From Erysipelotrichaceae bacterium (lineage in GTDB: Bacteria; Bacillota_I; Bacilli_A; Erysipelotrichales; Erysipelotrichaceae), in contig JAAXXT010000011.1 in assembly GCA_013334325.1 (NCBI GenBank), positions 1-60,765 of the forward strand: a DNA stretch of 60,765 nt, written 5' to 3'. Both the position numbers and the translations under genes were made by a program. Of the stretch, positions 8,106-17,152 are shown piece after piece. Within the stretch, counting starts at the first letter, position 1; every line of letters begins with the position of its first letter. The notes beneath the pieces are model-generated. The model made no database searches. It was not told where the DNA came from and was given only the letters and a program-made list of their open reading frames with translations.

Positions 8106-8966
8106 CTATATCAATTTTTCCTTATGTAAGATGGGAGGTATCCTCACCCACCAAGCAATCATCCAAAATATAAGCAAGACATGAAGCGTATCATTTTCGT
8201 TGAACCAGAAACCTGTAGCGTTATAGATAAGCGTTCCTTGTCCTGCAAATAAAGCCACAAAATAAGCCAAGTTGATAAAGATAAAGACGATCCATAGAAT
8301 CAACATCTGTTTATGTAAAGTCTCTTTTCTATGTTTGATACTCAATACGATAAATATAATTAGATTAGGACTTAGAAACAAAAGCATCCCTTCATAAGAC
8401 AACATAAACTGAACAGGAATCAACATCCCTATCCCTTGAAATATCGTAAAGGTTGCGACACTCACCAAGGCGATCTTCTTTAATAGAAGCGATAGTTTAT
8501 AGCTTTTCATCAATGAGGCATACGCCATCAAGATCGCATTTATAGATATAACAGTTACTGTCATATAAAGTAGTTCTACCCAATCGGTAAATAGACATTG
8601 AGTTAACCCTGTACATTTTAAATAATATCCAAAGGCTTGATAACTTAATCCCGCTAAGAAAGCTCCAATTCCCCAAAAGATAAAATTGATCCCCAACCAA
8701 TACGCAAAACGGCTCTTCTTACTGATGAAGTAATGGATGCCTAAACTAATGGTCAGTATCGATAAGATCAATATGATGATCGAAGAAGAAGGTTGCTGAA
8801 TGATAAGATTACCAATCGTAAAAGAAGGCCACTGATCCAGATAAGCTTGAGTAGAAATCGATGGAACCATAAATAAGGTCCCTACTTTCCCAAAGGTTGT
8901 AAATATAAAGAAACTCACACCCGTATAAATCAATAAAAGAGTCCCAATCGTTTTATCTTGTTTCAT
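8106..8966 (-). CDS. Uncharacterised polytopic membrane protein
   Basis: This 286-residue protein has about eight hydrophobic segments separated by short loops, with one cysteine-containing loop (LKCTGLTQCLF, about residues 115-125). No function is recognised. The assumed ATG at 8966 is only 7 bases from a TATACT sequence and has no ribosome binding site, so either the message is leaderless or translation starts further inside. It lies on the same strand as GH3 and HAD genes, with a hairpin between. Base composition and style match the neighbours, giving no sign of transfer. Confidence 0.7.
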   Translation of the reverse strand: MKQDKTIGTLLLIYTGVSFFIFTTFGKVGTLFMVPSISTQAYLDQWPSFTIGNLIIQQPSSSIIILILSILTISLGIHYFISKKSRFAYWLGINFIFWGIGAFLAGLSYQAFGYYLKCTGLTQCLFTDWVELLYMTVTVISINAILMAYASLMKSYKLSLLLKKIALVSVATFTIFQGIGMLIPVQFMLSYEGMLLFLSPNLIIFIVLSIKHRKETLHKQMLILWIVFIFINLAYFVALFAGQGTLIYNATGFWFNENDTLHVLLIFWMIAWWVRIPPILHKEKLI

Positions 8967-9029
8967 ATAGTTTAGTATACCACTTCTTTCCGTCAGCGTT
9001 TTTCTCTGTTTATCTCGTTTTAGAAAGCT

Positions 9030-9668
9030 TTATTCTTTAGGTGTATATTTCGTAGTATAGCCAGGATTATCTTCAGGACGTAATTGATTAGGGAAATTCA
9101 TATCAGTTTTGATGTCTAAAGAGACCTGCTTGATGGCTTTGAAAACTCCATATGGATCTTCGATGGCTTTGAAGTCACTGGTGATCGAACGTGTCCCGTT
9201 TTTTCCACTAGAGTATTCTCCGCAGAACACACTTACAGTACCTACTTTATACATGTTTTCTAGAGGTCCTACGTTGACTTCGATGTTTTGGATCTTATCA
9301 TAATCAACGACCTTTACATCAATCCCAAAGAATCCCGATCTATACATCAAACGTTTGCTTGTATAGGCATATTTCGTATTCTTATGAACCAAAACCAAAC
9401 GGATCATATTAAGTATGCTTCCATAGAATGGAAACATATGGAAAAGCATAAAGATCAAGATAAAAGTTCCAGCTCCACCGAAACCACCAATAAACGCAAA
9501 TTGTAGAAAGAAGAAATAATCGAAAGCTCCCCATAATAATCCAATGATAAGGAAAGGTATCCCTTGGGCTAAGAAAGGGACCAGTTTAGGAGAGCCTACC
9601 CAATAGATGGTCTCATCATTGTCTTTAAGCGATTCGAATTCTGAAGGAAGAAGATCTAGATTGTTCAT
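9030..9668 (-). CDS. Membrane protein with bacterial PH-like domain (YdbS/bPH2-type)
   Basis: A 212-residue protein with two hydrophobic segments (about residues 30-55 and 60-90), followed by a bacterial pleckstrin-homology-like domain. The diagnostic stretch is YAYTSKRLMYRSGFFG, then VVDYDKIQNIEVNVGP and a later SITSDFKAIEDPYGV. Proteins of this type are common but poorly characterised. ATG at 9668 is chosen over upstream starts because those lie on or beside a -10-like TATAAT; a weak GGGACC is the only ribosome binding site. It appears to be a single-gene unit. Confidence 0.75.
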   Translation of the reverse strand: MNNLDLLPSEFESLKDNDETIYWVGSPKLVPFLAQGIPFLIIGLLWGAFDYFFFLQFAFIGGFGGAGTFILIFMLFHMFPFYGSILNMIRLVLVHKNTKYAYTSKRLMYRSGFFGIDVKVVDYDKIQNIEVNVGPLENMYKVGTVSVFCGEYSSGKNGTRSITSDFKAIEDPYGVFKAIKQVSLDIKTDMNFPNQLRPEDNPGYTTKYTPKE

Positions 9669-9764
9669 AAGGTCCCATTTCATTGATGTTAAACATCTAT
9701 GCATTAATTATAATAGAATTCTCAGTTTATTGGGCATTCTTTTCATAAGGTGTCGTACTTAGTT

Positions 9765-9770
9765 TATAAT
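9765..9770 (+). promoter_or_regulatory. -10 box of the 9793 gene
   Basis: A perfect TATAAT lies 22 bases before the ATG, just ahead of the AAGGAG ribosome binding site. The -35 region at the normal spacing is poor (TTCATA). Confidence 0.4.
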
Positions 9771-9792
9771 AAACTTACCTTAAGGAGTCTCT

Positions 9793-10260
9793 ATGAACCT
9801 CTTCTTTCCTAAACAAGCAGACAATACGATCTCATTTAGTAAAATCATCGTCTATGTTTTTTACGCTATTACCTTGATGACCTTAATTAGAAGTTTGATC
9901 CATGTGTTTGCCTTAGATGGTGGAGCCAATTCGATCGCTACGATCATTACCTTTTCTGGTAATCCTGATCCTGATAATGTAATATACTTTGTCTTCTCTT
10001 TGTGGGGTCTATCTCAACTTCTAATGGGTCTATTTTATACGGTGGTCGCACTAAGATATCGTAATCTTATCCCATTGATGTTTATTCTGATATGGATCGA
10101 ATATGCGATGAGGATCGTAATTGGAAGAGTCCTTAAACCTTTAAGCGATGCTTACTTTATTGGGACTGCACCTGGAGAAATAGGTAATTATTTCTTTGTT
10201 GTATTGGTACCACTCCTCTTTGTCTTCTTATTCCTAAGCACTAAAAAAAGAGCACAATAA
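9793..10260 (+). CDS. Small four-helix membrane protein of unknown function
   Basis: A 155-residue integral membrane protein with four predicted hydrophobic segments (about residues 17-38, 62-85, 92-112 and 130-150) and a basic C-terminus (KKRAQ). No domain is recognised. The start is supported by TTAAGGAGTCTCT just upstream and a TATAAT box before that. It stands alone between a divergent PH-like gene and a convergent exporter gene, and ends at a clear terminator. Confidence 0.75.
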   Translation: MNLFFPKQADNTISFSKIIVYVFYAITLMTLIRSLIHVFALDGGANSIATIITFSGNPDPDNVIYFVFSLWGLSQLLMGLFYTVVALRYRNLIPLMFILIWIEYAMRIVIGRVLKPLSDAYFIGTAPGEIGNYFFVVLVPLLFVFLFLSTKKRAQ

Positions 10261-10263
10261 ACT

Positions 10264-10285
10264 AAAACCGCTAACGCGGTTTTTA
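10264..10285 (+). terminator. Terminator, probably used from both sides
   Basis: AAAACCGC and GCGGTTTT pair around a TAAC loop, with T-runs downstream on both strands. It separates the convergent genes ending at 10260 and 10283. Confidence 0.85.
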
Positions 10286-11320
10286 ATTTAATTGTCCTAG
10301 ATTTTCAAGGATAAGTTCATAATGAGAGACCATAAGATTAAGGTTCTCACCTATCCTACGATTTTCTAGAGTGAATTGTTGTGGATCTAAAGTAAGAGAA
10401 TGAGCACTAGGGATCTTTTTGAGATCTGTAAAATCAAGTTGTTTCAAACCTGTAATGATCGAATCTAAGACAGTAATCGCTGTTGGATCACAGACTACAT
10501 TGGTCTTTTCTTTGACGTAGATACAATCATAGGCAAGATGAATAAGGGTCTTGATTTGAATAATGACTTCATAATAGAGTTTAAGATTCTGTTTCTCTGA
10601 GGTATTAAATGGGATCTTCTTTTCTTTTCTCATGGTTTCTAGATTGGCTTTGACCATTTCGATATCGTTAAATACGGAAGCTAAGACAGCTTGATAGTTC
10701 ATAGACTCAATGTGTTTAGAACTCAAGATTTCTTTTGTTTTCTCAAGACCCAATAAGCCTTGGATCTTAACGAATTCTAAACGACGTTTCCCTAACTTAC
10801 GATAATAGAGGATGGAGAATAAAAAGTTACAGGCCAAGGCAATCGCAACCCCTAGACCTAAAGCCAAGATCCTTAATCTAAAGGTCAAAAGTATACTAGG
10901 GTTTCCTAAACCATCGTTTTGAAGCAACTGTGTCATATAGATACTTGTAAAGATAGCCACTGGAGAAACCATACGATAATCGATCTTAAGGGCGATGTAT
11001 AAGGTAAACCCAATTCCTAAGGCAATTACGAAGACATTGATTTGATAACCCATCAGATACACTAAGAAACCTGTCGTAATGGCACCTAAAGCAGACGCAA
11101 GTAATTGATTGATGCCTCCTTTTAAACCAGAGACATTGATGGCTTCTAGATTATACATGACTCCTAATAAGACAGAGACCATATCTAGTCGTGTGATCGG
11201 TAAAGCTCTTCCTATGAGATATCCAAGAGAAATAGCCACCATGGCTTTAACGATATATAGCCGTGAATCCAATAGAATAGCTTCTCTTTTTAATCCAAAA
11301 AACGCCTGTATTTGTTTCAT
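10283..11320 (-). CDS. Aromatic acid exporter (ArAE/FUSC) family membrane protein
   Basis: A 345-residue protein with about six transmembrane helices in the N-terminal 170 residues and a soluble helical C-terminal half. The N-terminal signature (RLYIVKAMVAISLGYLIGRA, then an NVSGLKGG segment) is that of the aromatic acid exporter family in Firmicutes. Such proteins are predicted to export organic acids, but few have been tested and the substrate here is unknown. The gene appears to be monocistronic and converges with the small membrane protein gene. Confidence 0.82.
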   Translation of the reverse strand: MKQIQAFFGLKREAILLDSRLYIVKAMVAISLGYLIGRALPITRLDMVSVLLGVMYNLEAINVSGLKGGINQLLASALGAITTGFLVYLMGYQINVFVIALGIGFTLYIALKIDYRMVSPVAIFTSIYMTQLLQNDGLGNPSILLTFRLRILALGLGVAIALACNFLFSILYYRKLGKRRLEFVKIQGLLGLEKTKEILSSKHIESMNYQAVLASVFNDIEMVKANLETMRKEKKIPFNTSEKQNLKLYYEVIIQIKTLIHLAYDCIYVKEKTNVVCDPTAITVLDSIITGLKQLDFTDLKKIPSAHSLTLDPQQFTLENRRIGENLNLMVSHYELILENLGQLN

Positions 11321-11507
11321 CGAGGTCTCCTAATGACCATAAAAGGTACTGAATAAGTGGTTTACTTATAACGATCATGAACTGCTTCTTTTCGTGTCTC
11401 ATTATAACATATCACCTTCTTTAATCGTTTTATCTCGAAATCAAAAAACCCTAAATAGGGGTATAATAAATTTATGGTCTAGTGACTATCATCTCAAAGG
11501 GGAACAC

Positions 11508-11969
11508 ATGAAAACAGGATTGATTATCTATTCGTATACAGGTATCACTTTAAAGATCGCAACTGAGATCCAAACTAAGTTGATCAAAGCAGGTCATGAA
11601 GTTGTCTTAATCTCATTGAAAGCGAAGAATGAGAGTCCAAATTCAACGGTGATTGAACTCTTAGATCACCCTGATTTAAGTTCTTTCGATCAGATCATCT
11701 TAGGTAGTCCAGTGAGGGGCTTTCAAGTATCGCCTATTATGAAAGCTTTTCTAGAAAAGACCCCATCTTTAAACCAAAAGAATTTCGCTTGTTTTGTGAC
11801 ACATGCCTTTCCTTATGCCTGGATGGGAGGCAATACCGCCATCAAGATGATGAAGGACCTTGTCTCAAAGAAAGATGGGATCGTTGTCTCAACGGGAATC
11901 ATCGATCATTCTAAAAAACCAAGCGAAAGTCAAGTCACGGATTTGTGCGAACGCTTCTCAAGACTATAA
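11508..11969 (+). CDS. Flavodoxin-like protein
   Basis: A 153-residue protein with a flavodoxin fold. The N-terminal phosphate-binding loop is YSYTGITLKIA (residues 7-17), and the motifs IILGSPVRGFQVSP and CFVTHAFPYAWMGG fit FMN-contacting loops. The frame is open upstream to 11394, but ATG at 11508 is chosen because of AAGGGG 6 bases before it and the fold beginning right there. TATAAT at 11462-11467 may be the -10 box. It may act as a low-potential electron carrier or a small NAD(P)H-dependent flavoprotein. It ends in a strong terminator. Confidence 0.82.
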   Translation: MKTGLIIYSYTGITLKIATEIQTKLIKAGHEVVLISLKAKNESPNSTVIELLDHPDLSSFDQIILGSPVRGFQVSPIMKAFLEKTPSLNQKNFACFVTHAFPYAWMGGNTAIKMMKDLVSKKDGIVVSTGIIDHSKKPSESQVTDLCERFSRL

Positions 11970-11981
11970 ATATATGCCCAT

Positions 11982-12018
11982 TAAAAAGCTCGATCCACTC
12001 ATGTGGTCGAGCTTTTTT
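11982..12018 (+). terminator. Bidirectional terminator between flavodoxin and GH1 genes
   Basis: AAAAAGCTCGA...TCGAGCTTTTTT forms a long stem with internal TCCA/TGG(T) pairing. T-runs occur on both strands, so it may end both convergent transcripts. Confidence 0.85.
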
Positions 12019-12050
12019 AATTATTCACAATAAGATTACTCCACTAGGCT

Positions 12051-13490
<1,440 letters not shown>

Positions 13491-13498
13491 CTAGTTCT

Positions 13499-13504
13499 AT
13501 TATA
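13499..13504 (-). promoter_or_regulatory. -10 box of the GH1 gene
   Basis: TATAAT on the minus strand lies 21 bases before the GH1 ATG. The expected -35 position falls inside the edge of the inverted repeat at 13525-13548. Confidence 0.5.
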
Positions 13505-13524
13505 CCTAAACCTATCAAAGAGAT

Positions 13525-13548
13525 TTTACGAAAGTATGCTTTCGTAAA
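13525..13548 (-). promoter_or_regulatory. Perfect inverted repeat upstream of the GH1 gene, candidate operator
   Basis: Two 10-base arms (TTTACGAAAG and its exact complement) flank 4 bases. It starts about 20 bases upstream of the -10 box and overlaps the -35 position, the expected place for a repressor site. No T-run follows it on the minus strand, so it is not a classical terminator for the nitroreductase gene, which has its own just upstream. Confidence 0.5.
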
Positions 13549-13563
13549 TAAAAAAATCTTTAA

Positions 13564-13591
13564 TAAAAAAACAGTTTCTTATGAAACTGTT
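13564..13591 (-). terminator. Terminator of the nitroreductase gene
   Basis: On the minus strand AACAGTTTC and GAAACTGTT pair around a 4-base loop, directly followed by seven T. Confidence 0.88.
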
Positions 13592-13598
13592 TAATACC

Positions 13599-14351
13599 TC
13601 ATTTGAGTCTAAATATAAACCCTTGATCACGAACCACATTTAAGAGTTCTTGACGAGTAGGATTATGGGCGTTGATTCGTTTAGCGACTTGATGAGTAAA
13701 GCTATCTAGTCGACGATTGGTATCTCTTAGATCGTAGTAGCTTTGCATAAGCTCATCATAGTCTGAAAGTGATTCTAAGATATTATCAGGAGCTTTATAG
13801 GTATTCTCGAAGGTTCTCAGCCTCATCGGCATCCTTGGCTTCAATGCAGGATTCTGATTGGGTTTCCCTATGCCTACACCTACGACAGGAAAAGTCAAAG
13901 GAGGCAAGTTAAGCAAGGCACATAACTCAGTAGGTTCATTATGGATACTACCGATGTATAAGGTTCCTAGATCCATGGATTCCGCAGCGTTGACCACGTT
14001 TTGAGCCATAAGACAGGCATCGGTAAAGGATTGAAAGAAACTATCCATTCCTGCCGCCCCATCTGAAATAATACCTTGAGCTTTGGCGATCGCATTATTA
14101 CGATGTTGATCAACGATGAAGATCAGAAGTAAAGGAATTCTTCCGATGTATTCTTGATGACAGATCGTAGCGATCTTCTTTTTGAGTTCAGGATCACTGA
14201 TGCGTATGATCGAAGAAGCTTGTAGACCACTGGATGTAGCGGTTTGTCTTGCGACCTCCATAAGTTCTAGATACGTTGTCTCACTAAAAGGCTCTTCAAT
14301 GAATTCTCTGATCGAGCGATGATTCAGTTGATGTTTAATGGTTTCGTTCAT
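13599..14351 (-). CDS. Nitroreductase family flavin oxidoreductase (NfsA/FRP-like)
   Basis: A 250-residue FMN-dependent nitroreductase. It shows the N-terminal RSIREF signature (residues 13-18), then TSSGLQASS near 40, a central GMDSFFQSFTDACLMAQN motif and the ESMDLGTLYIGSI stretch, all typical of NADPH-dependent NfsA/NfrA-type enzymes. These reduce nitro compounds, quinones, flavins or disulfides; the physiological substrate is unknown. Single gene with a terminator immediately after its stop. Confidence 0.9.
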   Translation of the reverse strand: MNETIKHQLNHRSIREFIEEPFSETTYLELMEVARQTATSSGLQASSIIRISDPELKKKIATICHQEYIGRIPLLLIFIVDQHRNNAIAKAQGIISDGAAGMDSFFQSFTDACLMAQNVVNAAESMDLGTLYIGSIHNEPTELCALLNLPPLTFPVVGVGIGKPNQNPALKPRMPMRLRTFENTYKAPDNILESLSDYDELMQSYYDLRDTNRRLDSFTHQVAKRINAHNPTRQELLNVVRDQGFIFRLK

Positions 14352-14416
14352 ATGTTTCTCCTAATGGATAAGTTCTATCCTTATCATACCTTAAATAAGC
14401 TAAGCTTCCTCAAAAC

Positions 14417-14824
14417 TTATGAGCGTTTGGTAAACTCATGACGACAATAAGGACAGGTAATGGCTACTTTCCCATGACCTTTAGGTATCCTCACTTTCCC
14501 ATTACATTGAGGACAAATGAAGACTTTATGATTTCTATCGTTGATGTTTTTCTTAAGTACGACCCATCTTGAGCGTAGAGGTCTTACTACCTTTAAAAAG
14601 AAATTGTTTTCTTTTCTTCGTTGAGAAATGTTTCTTGAGAAGAAACGAAAATTATGCACCATGAATCCCACTAAAATGACCCAGTAAAGTAATGTATTAT
14701 CTCTAAAGAATAGCGATAAAAAGATGAGGATATACATAGTGACCATGATGAATCGATTGAGCCCATCATCCCCATATCTTCCTCTCATAAATCTTATCCA
14801 AGACAATCTAAGCTTTTGAATCAT
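14417..14824 (-). CDS. Membrane protein with C-terminal zinc ribbon
   Basis: A 135-residue protein. The conserved opening (RGRYGDDGLNRF, about residues 14-25) is followed by two transmembrane helices (about 27-45 and 48-62), a basic linker, and a C-terminal zinc ribbon with CPQC at 105-108 and CPYC at about 126-129. Similar small proteins are frequent in clostridia, but none has a known function that can be named here. It appears monocistronic. Confidence 0.75.
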   Translation of the reverse strand: MIQKLRLSWIRFMRGRYGDDGLNRFIMVTMYILIFLSLFFRDNTLLYWVILVGFMVHNFRFFSRNISQRRKENNFFLKVVRPLRSRWVVLKKNINDRNHKVFICPQCNGKVRIPKGHGKVAITCPYCRHEFTKRS

Positions 14825-14883
14825 AGGTCACCTTCATTATGGGTGTCGTTTATAATCACCTTGTTAAATGATAACACAGACCA

Positions 14884-14914
14884 ATAAAAAACTGCCGAGT
14901 TTGACTCGACAGTT
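14884..14914 (-). terminator. Terminator of the FN3-repeat protein gene
   Basis: On the minus strand AACTGTCGAG and CTCGGCAGTT pair (one G-U) and are followed by TTTTT. Confidence 0.88.
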
Positions 14915-14921
14915 TCTTCTT

Positions 14922-15980
14922 TTAACTTGTAGGAAGCACTAAGGTTTCAGGGGTCAAGAATTTGACCGTTTCTGTGGTAACCTTATGATCCTTATAAAGA
15001 TAACTAATCGTAAAGTAGTATTCTGTATTAGGTTTCAAATAACTATTGATGTCTCCTCCATTATAGGCTTCACTATTATCGATAAGGATCGTATTCTCAT
15101 TATGATCCGTGATCCATCTAAGATAGCCATCATCTGGATAAGATGGGGTAGGGTTAGATTCTGAAATAACGACTTTATAACCATTTAGACAATCACAATC
15201 TTCCATTGTCCAAGATAGTCTTAGACCAGCCTCAGCAACTTCAACATTAAGAATCAAGCTACTTGGATCCAGTGGGGTCTCTTCTTCAGGAACACTCAGT
15301 TCTGATGGGGTAGTGAAATGAATGGTTGGGGTAGTTACTTTCGATTCATTATAAAGATACGTGATCGTAAAGTAATACTCTGTATCTGCCTTTAGATAAG
15401 AATCAATATCGCCTCCATTATAGGCTTCGGAGTTATCGATGATGATTGTGGTCTCATCTCTATCTGTGATCCACCTTAAGTATCCATCATCTGGATAAGA
15501 AGGATTAGGATTGTTTTCTGAGATGACGACTTTATAACCTCTTAAGTCTTCACTGGTTTCTTTCGTCCATGTGAGTTTCAATCCACCTTCAACTGCGACT
15601 ACTTTTAATCTTAGATCCAAAACAGGATCAGGTTTAGGATCTACAGGATCAGGTTTAGGATCTACGGGATCTGGATCTTTTTCTTCAATTGGTGGATCGA
15701 CTTCTTCTACAGGATCCTCCTGATCAACATTCTCTACAATGATTTCTGGAGGATTCTTTGTATCCTCTTTTAATAGATCCTTTAGATCAGCGATCTCATC
15801 TTCTAGAGCTTTGATCTTTTCATCTTGTTTATCTACCTGAGCAAATAAACGACTGACCATTTGAAAGACATCCACTTCCCCATTGGTGGCGACAGCCAAT
15901 ACAGGTTGAAAAACAACTGCCATCAATAGAAGAGAGCCAAGTATTCCAAGAACTACTTTCTTTGTGGATCGTTTAGACAT
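14922..15980 (-). CDS. Secreted coiled-coil protein with two fibronectin type III-like repeats, under c-di-GMP riboswitch control
   Basis: A 352-residue exported protein. It has an N-terminal basic/hydrophobic signal segment (residues 1-31, ending near LAVA), a short coiled coil (about 45-72, ALEDEIADLKDLL), an acidic proline-rich linker with DPKPDPV repeats (about 85-125), and two FN3-like domains (about 127-225 and 242-345). The two domains share near-identical stretches such as PSYPDDGYLRWITD and NSEAYNGGDI. No catalytic domain or cell-wall anchor is visible, suggesting a surface or matrix/adhesion role. Start supported by AAGGAGGAAACTT. A cyclic-di-GMP-I riboswitch and terminator precede the gene, linking it to the motile/sessile switch. 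Confidence 0.82.
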   Translation of the reverse strand: MSKRSTKKVVLGILGSLLLMAVVFQPVLAVATNGEVDVFQMVSRLFAQVDKQDEKIKALEDEIADLKDLLKEDTKNPPEIIVENVDQEDPVEEVDPPIEEKDPDPVDPKPDPVDPKPDPVLDLRLKVVAVEGGLKLTWTKETSEDLRGYKVVISENNPNPSYPDDGYLRWITDRDETTIIIDNSEAYNGGDIDSYLKADTEYYFTITYLYNESKVTTPTIHFTTPSELSVPEEETPLDPSSLILNVEVAEAGLRLSWTMEDCDCLNGYKVVISESNPTPSYPDDGYLRWITDHNENTILIDNSEAYNGGDINSYLKPNTEYYFTISYLYKDHKVTTETVKFLTPETLVLPTS

Positions 15981-16037
15981 AAGTTTCCTCCTTTATGTTT
16001 CGAATACCACATTCGTTTGAAAGCAAACCTTATGAAA

Positions 16038-16071
16038 TGATAAAAAATTCCTTTTTGTTTAAACAAAAAGA
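16038..16071 (-). terminator. Intrinsic terminator in the leader of the FN3 gene (riboswitch expression platform)
   Basis: On the minus strand CTTTTTGTTT and AAACAAAAAG form a perfect 20-base palindromic hairpin (16051-16070), then GGAA and six T (16041-16046). It lies between the riboswitch aptamer and the ribosome binding site, so ligand binding probably decides readthrough. Whether c-di-GMP turns the gene on or off cannot be read by eye. Confidence 0.75.
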
Positions 16072-16078
16072 ACAAATA

Positions 16079-16165
16079 ACTTGGAAACTGGCTGCCACCA
16101 TTATGAAGGCCCTTTAGCTTTGCGTCCTTACCTTTCGATAAGTTTGCCGTTTCATTCACTGTTCT
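16079..16165 (-). ncRNA. Cyclic-di-GMP-I (GEMM) riboswitch aptamer
   Basis: Minus-strand landmarks of the GEMM-I aptamer occur in the right order: GGCAAAC, a short stem capped by the TCGAAAG tetraloop, GGACGCAAAGC, a G-rich/pyrimidine second stem (AAAGGGCCT), and the closing GGTGGCAGCCAG plus GTTTCC. GGCAAACTTATCGAAAGG and GACGCAAAGC are near-identical to the consensus. The P1 arms (GAAAC with GTTTC) can pair. It sits between a good promoter and an intrinsic terminator ahead of the secreted FN3-repeat gene. Ligand identity is from family knowledge; details that distinguish c-di-GMP from cGAMP variants were not resolved. Confidence 0.9.
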
Positions 16166-16175
16166 ATCTAATCGA

Positions 16176-16203
16176 ATCATAGCACAACTTTAGATAAGGT
16201 CAA
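16176..16203 (-). promoter_or_regulatory. Promoter of the riboswitch-FN3 transcript
   Basis: TTGACC (16198-16203) and TATGAT (16176-16181) with a 16-base spacer on the minus strand. Transcription would start near 16169, just ahead of the aptamer. Confidence 0.7.
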
Positions 16204-16326
16204 GCACTTCTTTTATGATGACTTAAATTAACCATCTAGTTTAATACCCCAAGAGTTCATAATCAAGACACAATTATTCATTATACTGTTGCCTATCAAA
16301 TAAAATTTGAAAGATATGGAGTACTT

Positions 16327-17124
16327 ATGGAACTACTATTAAATTATGGATTTGCATGGATTGCGATGGGATTAACACTGGTCTTGGCGATTGTTTATAT
16401 GACTCGCAAGATGATCAAGACTTCCGACAATAAAAAACTTTGGATAAAGATCAATAAAGGCTTACGTAAGTATCACAAAGAAATCGGTGTCTCTCTTATA
16501 GGATTTGGATTGATCCATGGATTGTCTTCTTCAATGAGTGTCTTTACACTGAATATGGGAACCCTAGCTTGGATCTTCTCTATCGTTTTGGGGCTTAATT
16601 GGTTATTTAGAGCCCCTTTATCGAAATCTGTTCAATGGATGAAAATCCATAGGATATTAACTGTAGGTTTTGTGTTGGTGTTGATGCTTCATCTTAATGA
16701 GGTAGGTGGCGTTCAAATACTATCTATTCTAAGCAATTCTGAAAGTGCACAAACCATTACAACGCTTGAAGGGCTGACTTCAGGAGAACAATTGACTTAT
16801 GGGACTTTCACTGATGGGACGTATACAGGAACTGCCACTGGTTATGGATCAGGGTTAACAGTTGAAATCGTACTATTAGACAACACAATCACTTCCATCA
16901 ACATCATCAGTCACAATGAAAAAAATAGTCAATATTACTCAAAGGCTTTCAGTAATGTACCTAGTAGCATCTTAAACGCCCAAAGTTTAGATGTGGACAC
17001 TGTATCAGGCGCGACCTTCAGTTCAGTGGGGATCATCAACGCAGTCAACAATGCGTTAAGCAAGGCATTGATCGATGGATCCTTACCATCAAACTTAACC
17101 TTACCTACTAAACGAGGACATTAA
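16327..17124 (+). CDS. Membrane protein with ferric-reductase-like helices and covalent FMN-binding domain
   Basis: A 265-residue protein in two parts. The N-terminal half has about four transmembrane helices (about 8-27, 52-70, 75-95, 108-130) with histidines H50, H64, H108 and H122, candidates for b-type heme ligands. The C-terminal extracytoplasmic FMN-binding domain (about 155-250) ends with DTVSGATFSS at 224-233, the ApbE flavinylation motif, so FMN would attach at T230. Such proteins move electrons across the membrane to outside acceptors. ATG at 16327 follows TATGGAG. No apbE is in the window. Confidence 0.85.
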   Translation: MELLLNYGFAWIAMGLTLVLAIVYMTRKMIKTSDNKKLWIKINKGLRKYHKEIGVSLIGFGLIHGLSSSMSVFTLNMGTLAWIFSIVLGLNWLFRAPLSKSVQWMKIHRILTVGFVLVLMLHLNEVGGVQILSILSNSESAQTITTLEGLTSGEQLTYGTFTDGTYTGTATGYGSGLTVEIVLLDNTITSINIISHNEKNSQYYSKAFSNVPSSILNAQSLDVDTVSGATFSSVGIINAVNNALSKALIDGSLPSNLTLPTKRGH

Positions 17125-17126
17125 AA

Positions 17127-17152
17127 ATAAACCATTCCGAAACGGAATGGTT
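17127..17152 (+). terminator. Bidirectional terminator
   Basis: AAACCATTCCG and CGGAATGGTTT form a near-perfect stem around AAA, with T-rich ends on both strands. It separates the convergent genes ending at 17124 and 17153. Confidence 0.87.

Noticed and set aside
14960-15570. Repeats in the FN3 gene as a possible CRISPR array
   Set aside because: They are two in-frame protein domains of about 100 residues, not short regularly spaced direct repeats. No CRISPR array was seen in the window.
15953-16180. 75-codon minus-strand frame ahead of the FN3 gene
   Set aside because: It coincides with the c-di-GMP riboswitch aptamer and terminator; the structured RNA explains it.
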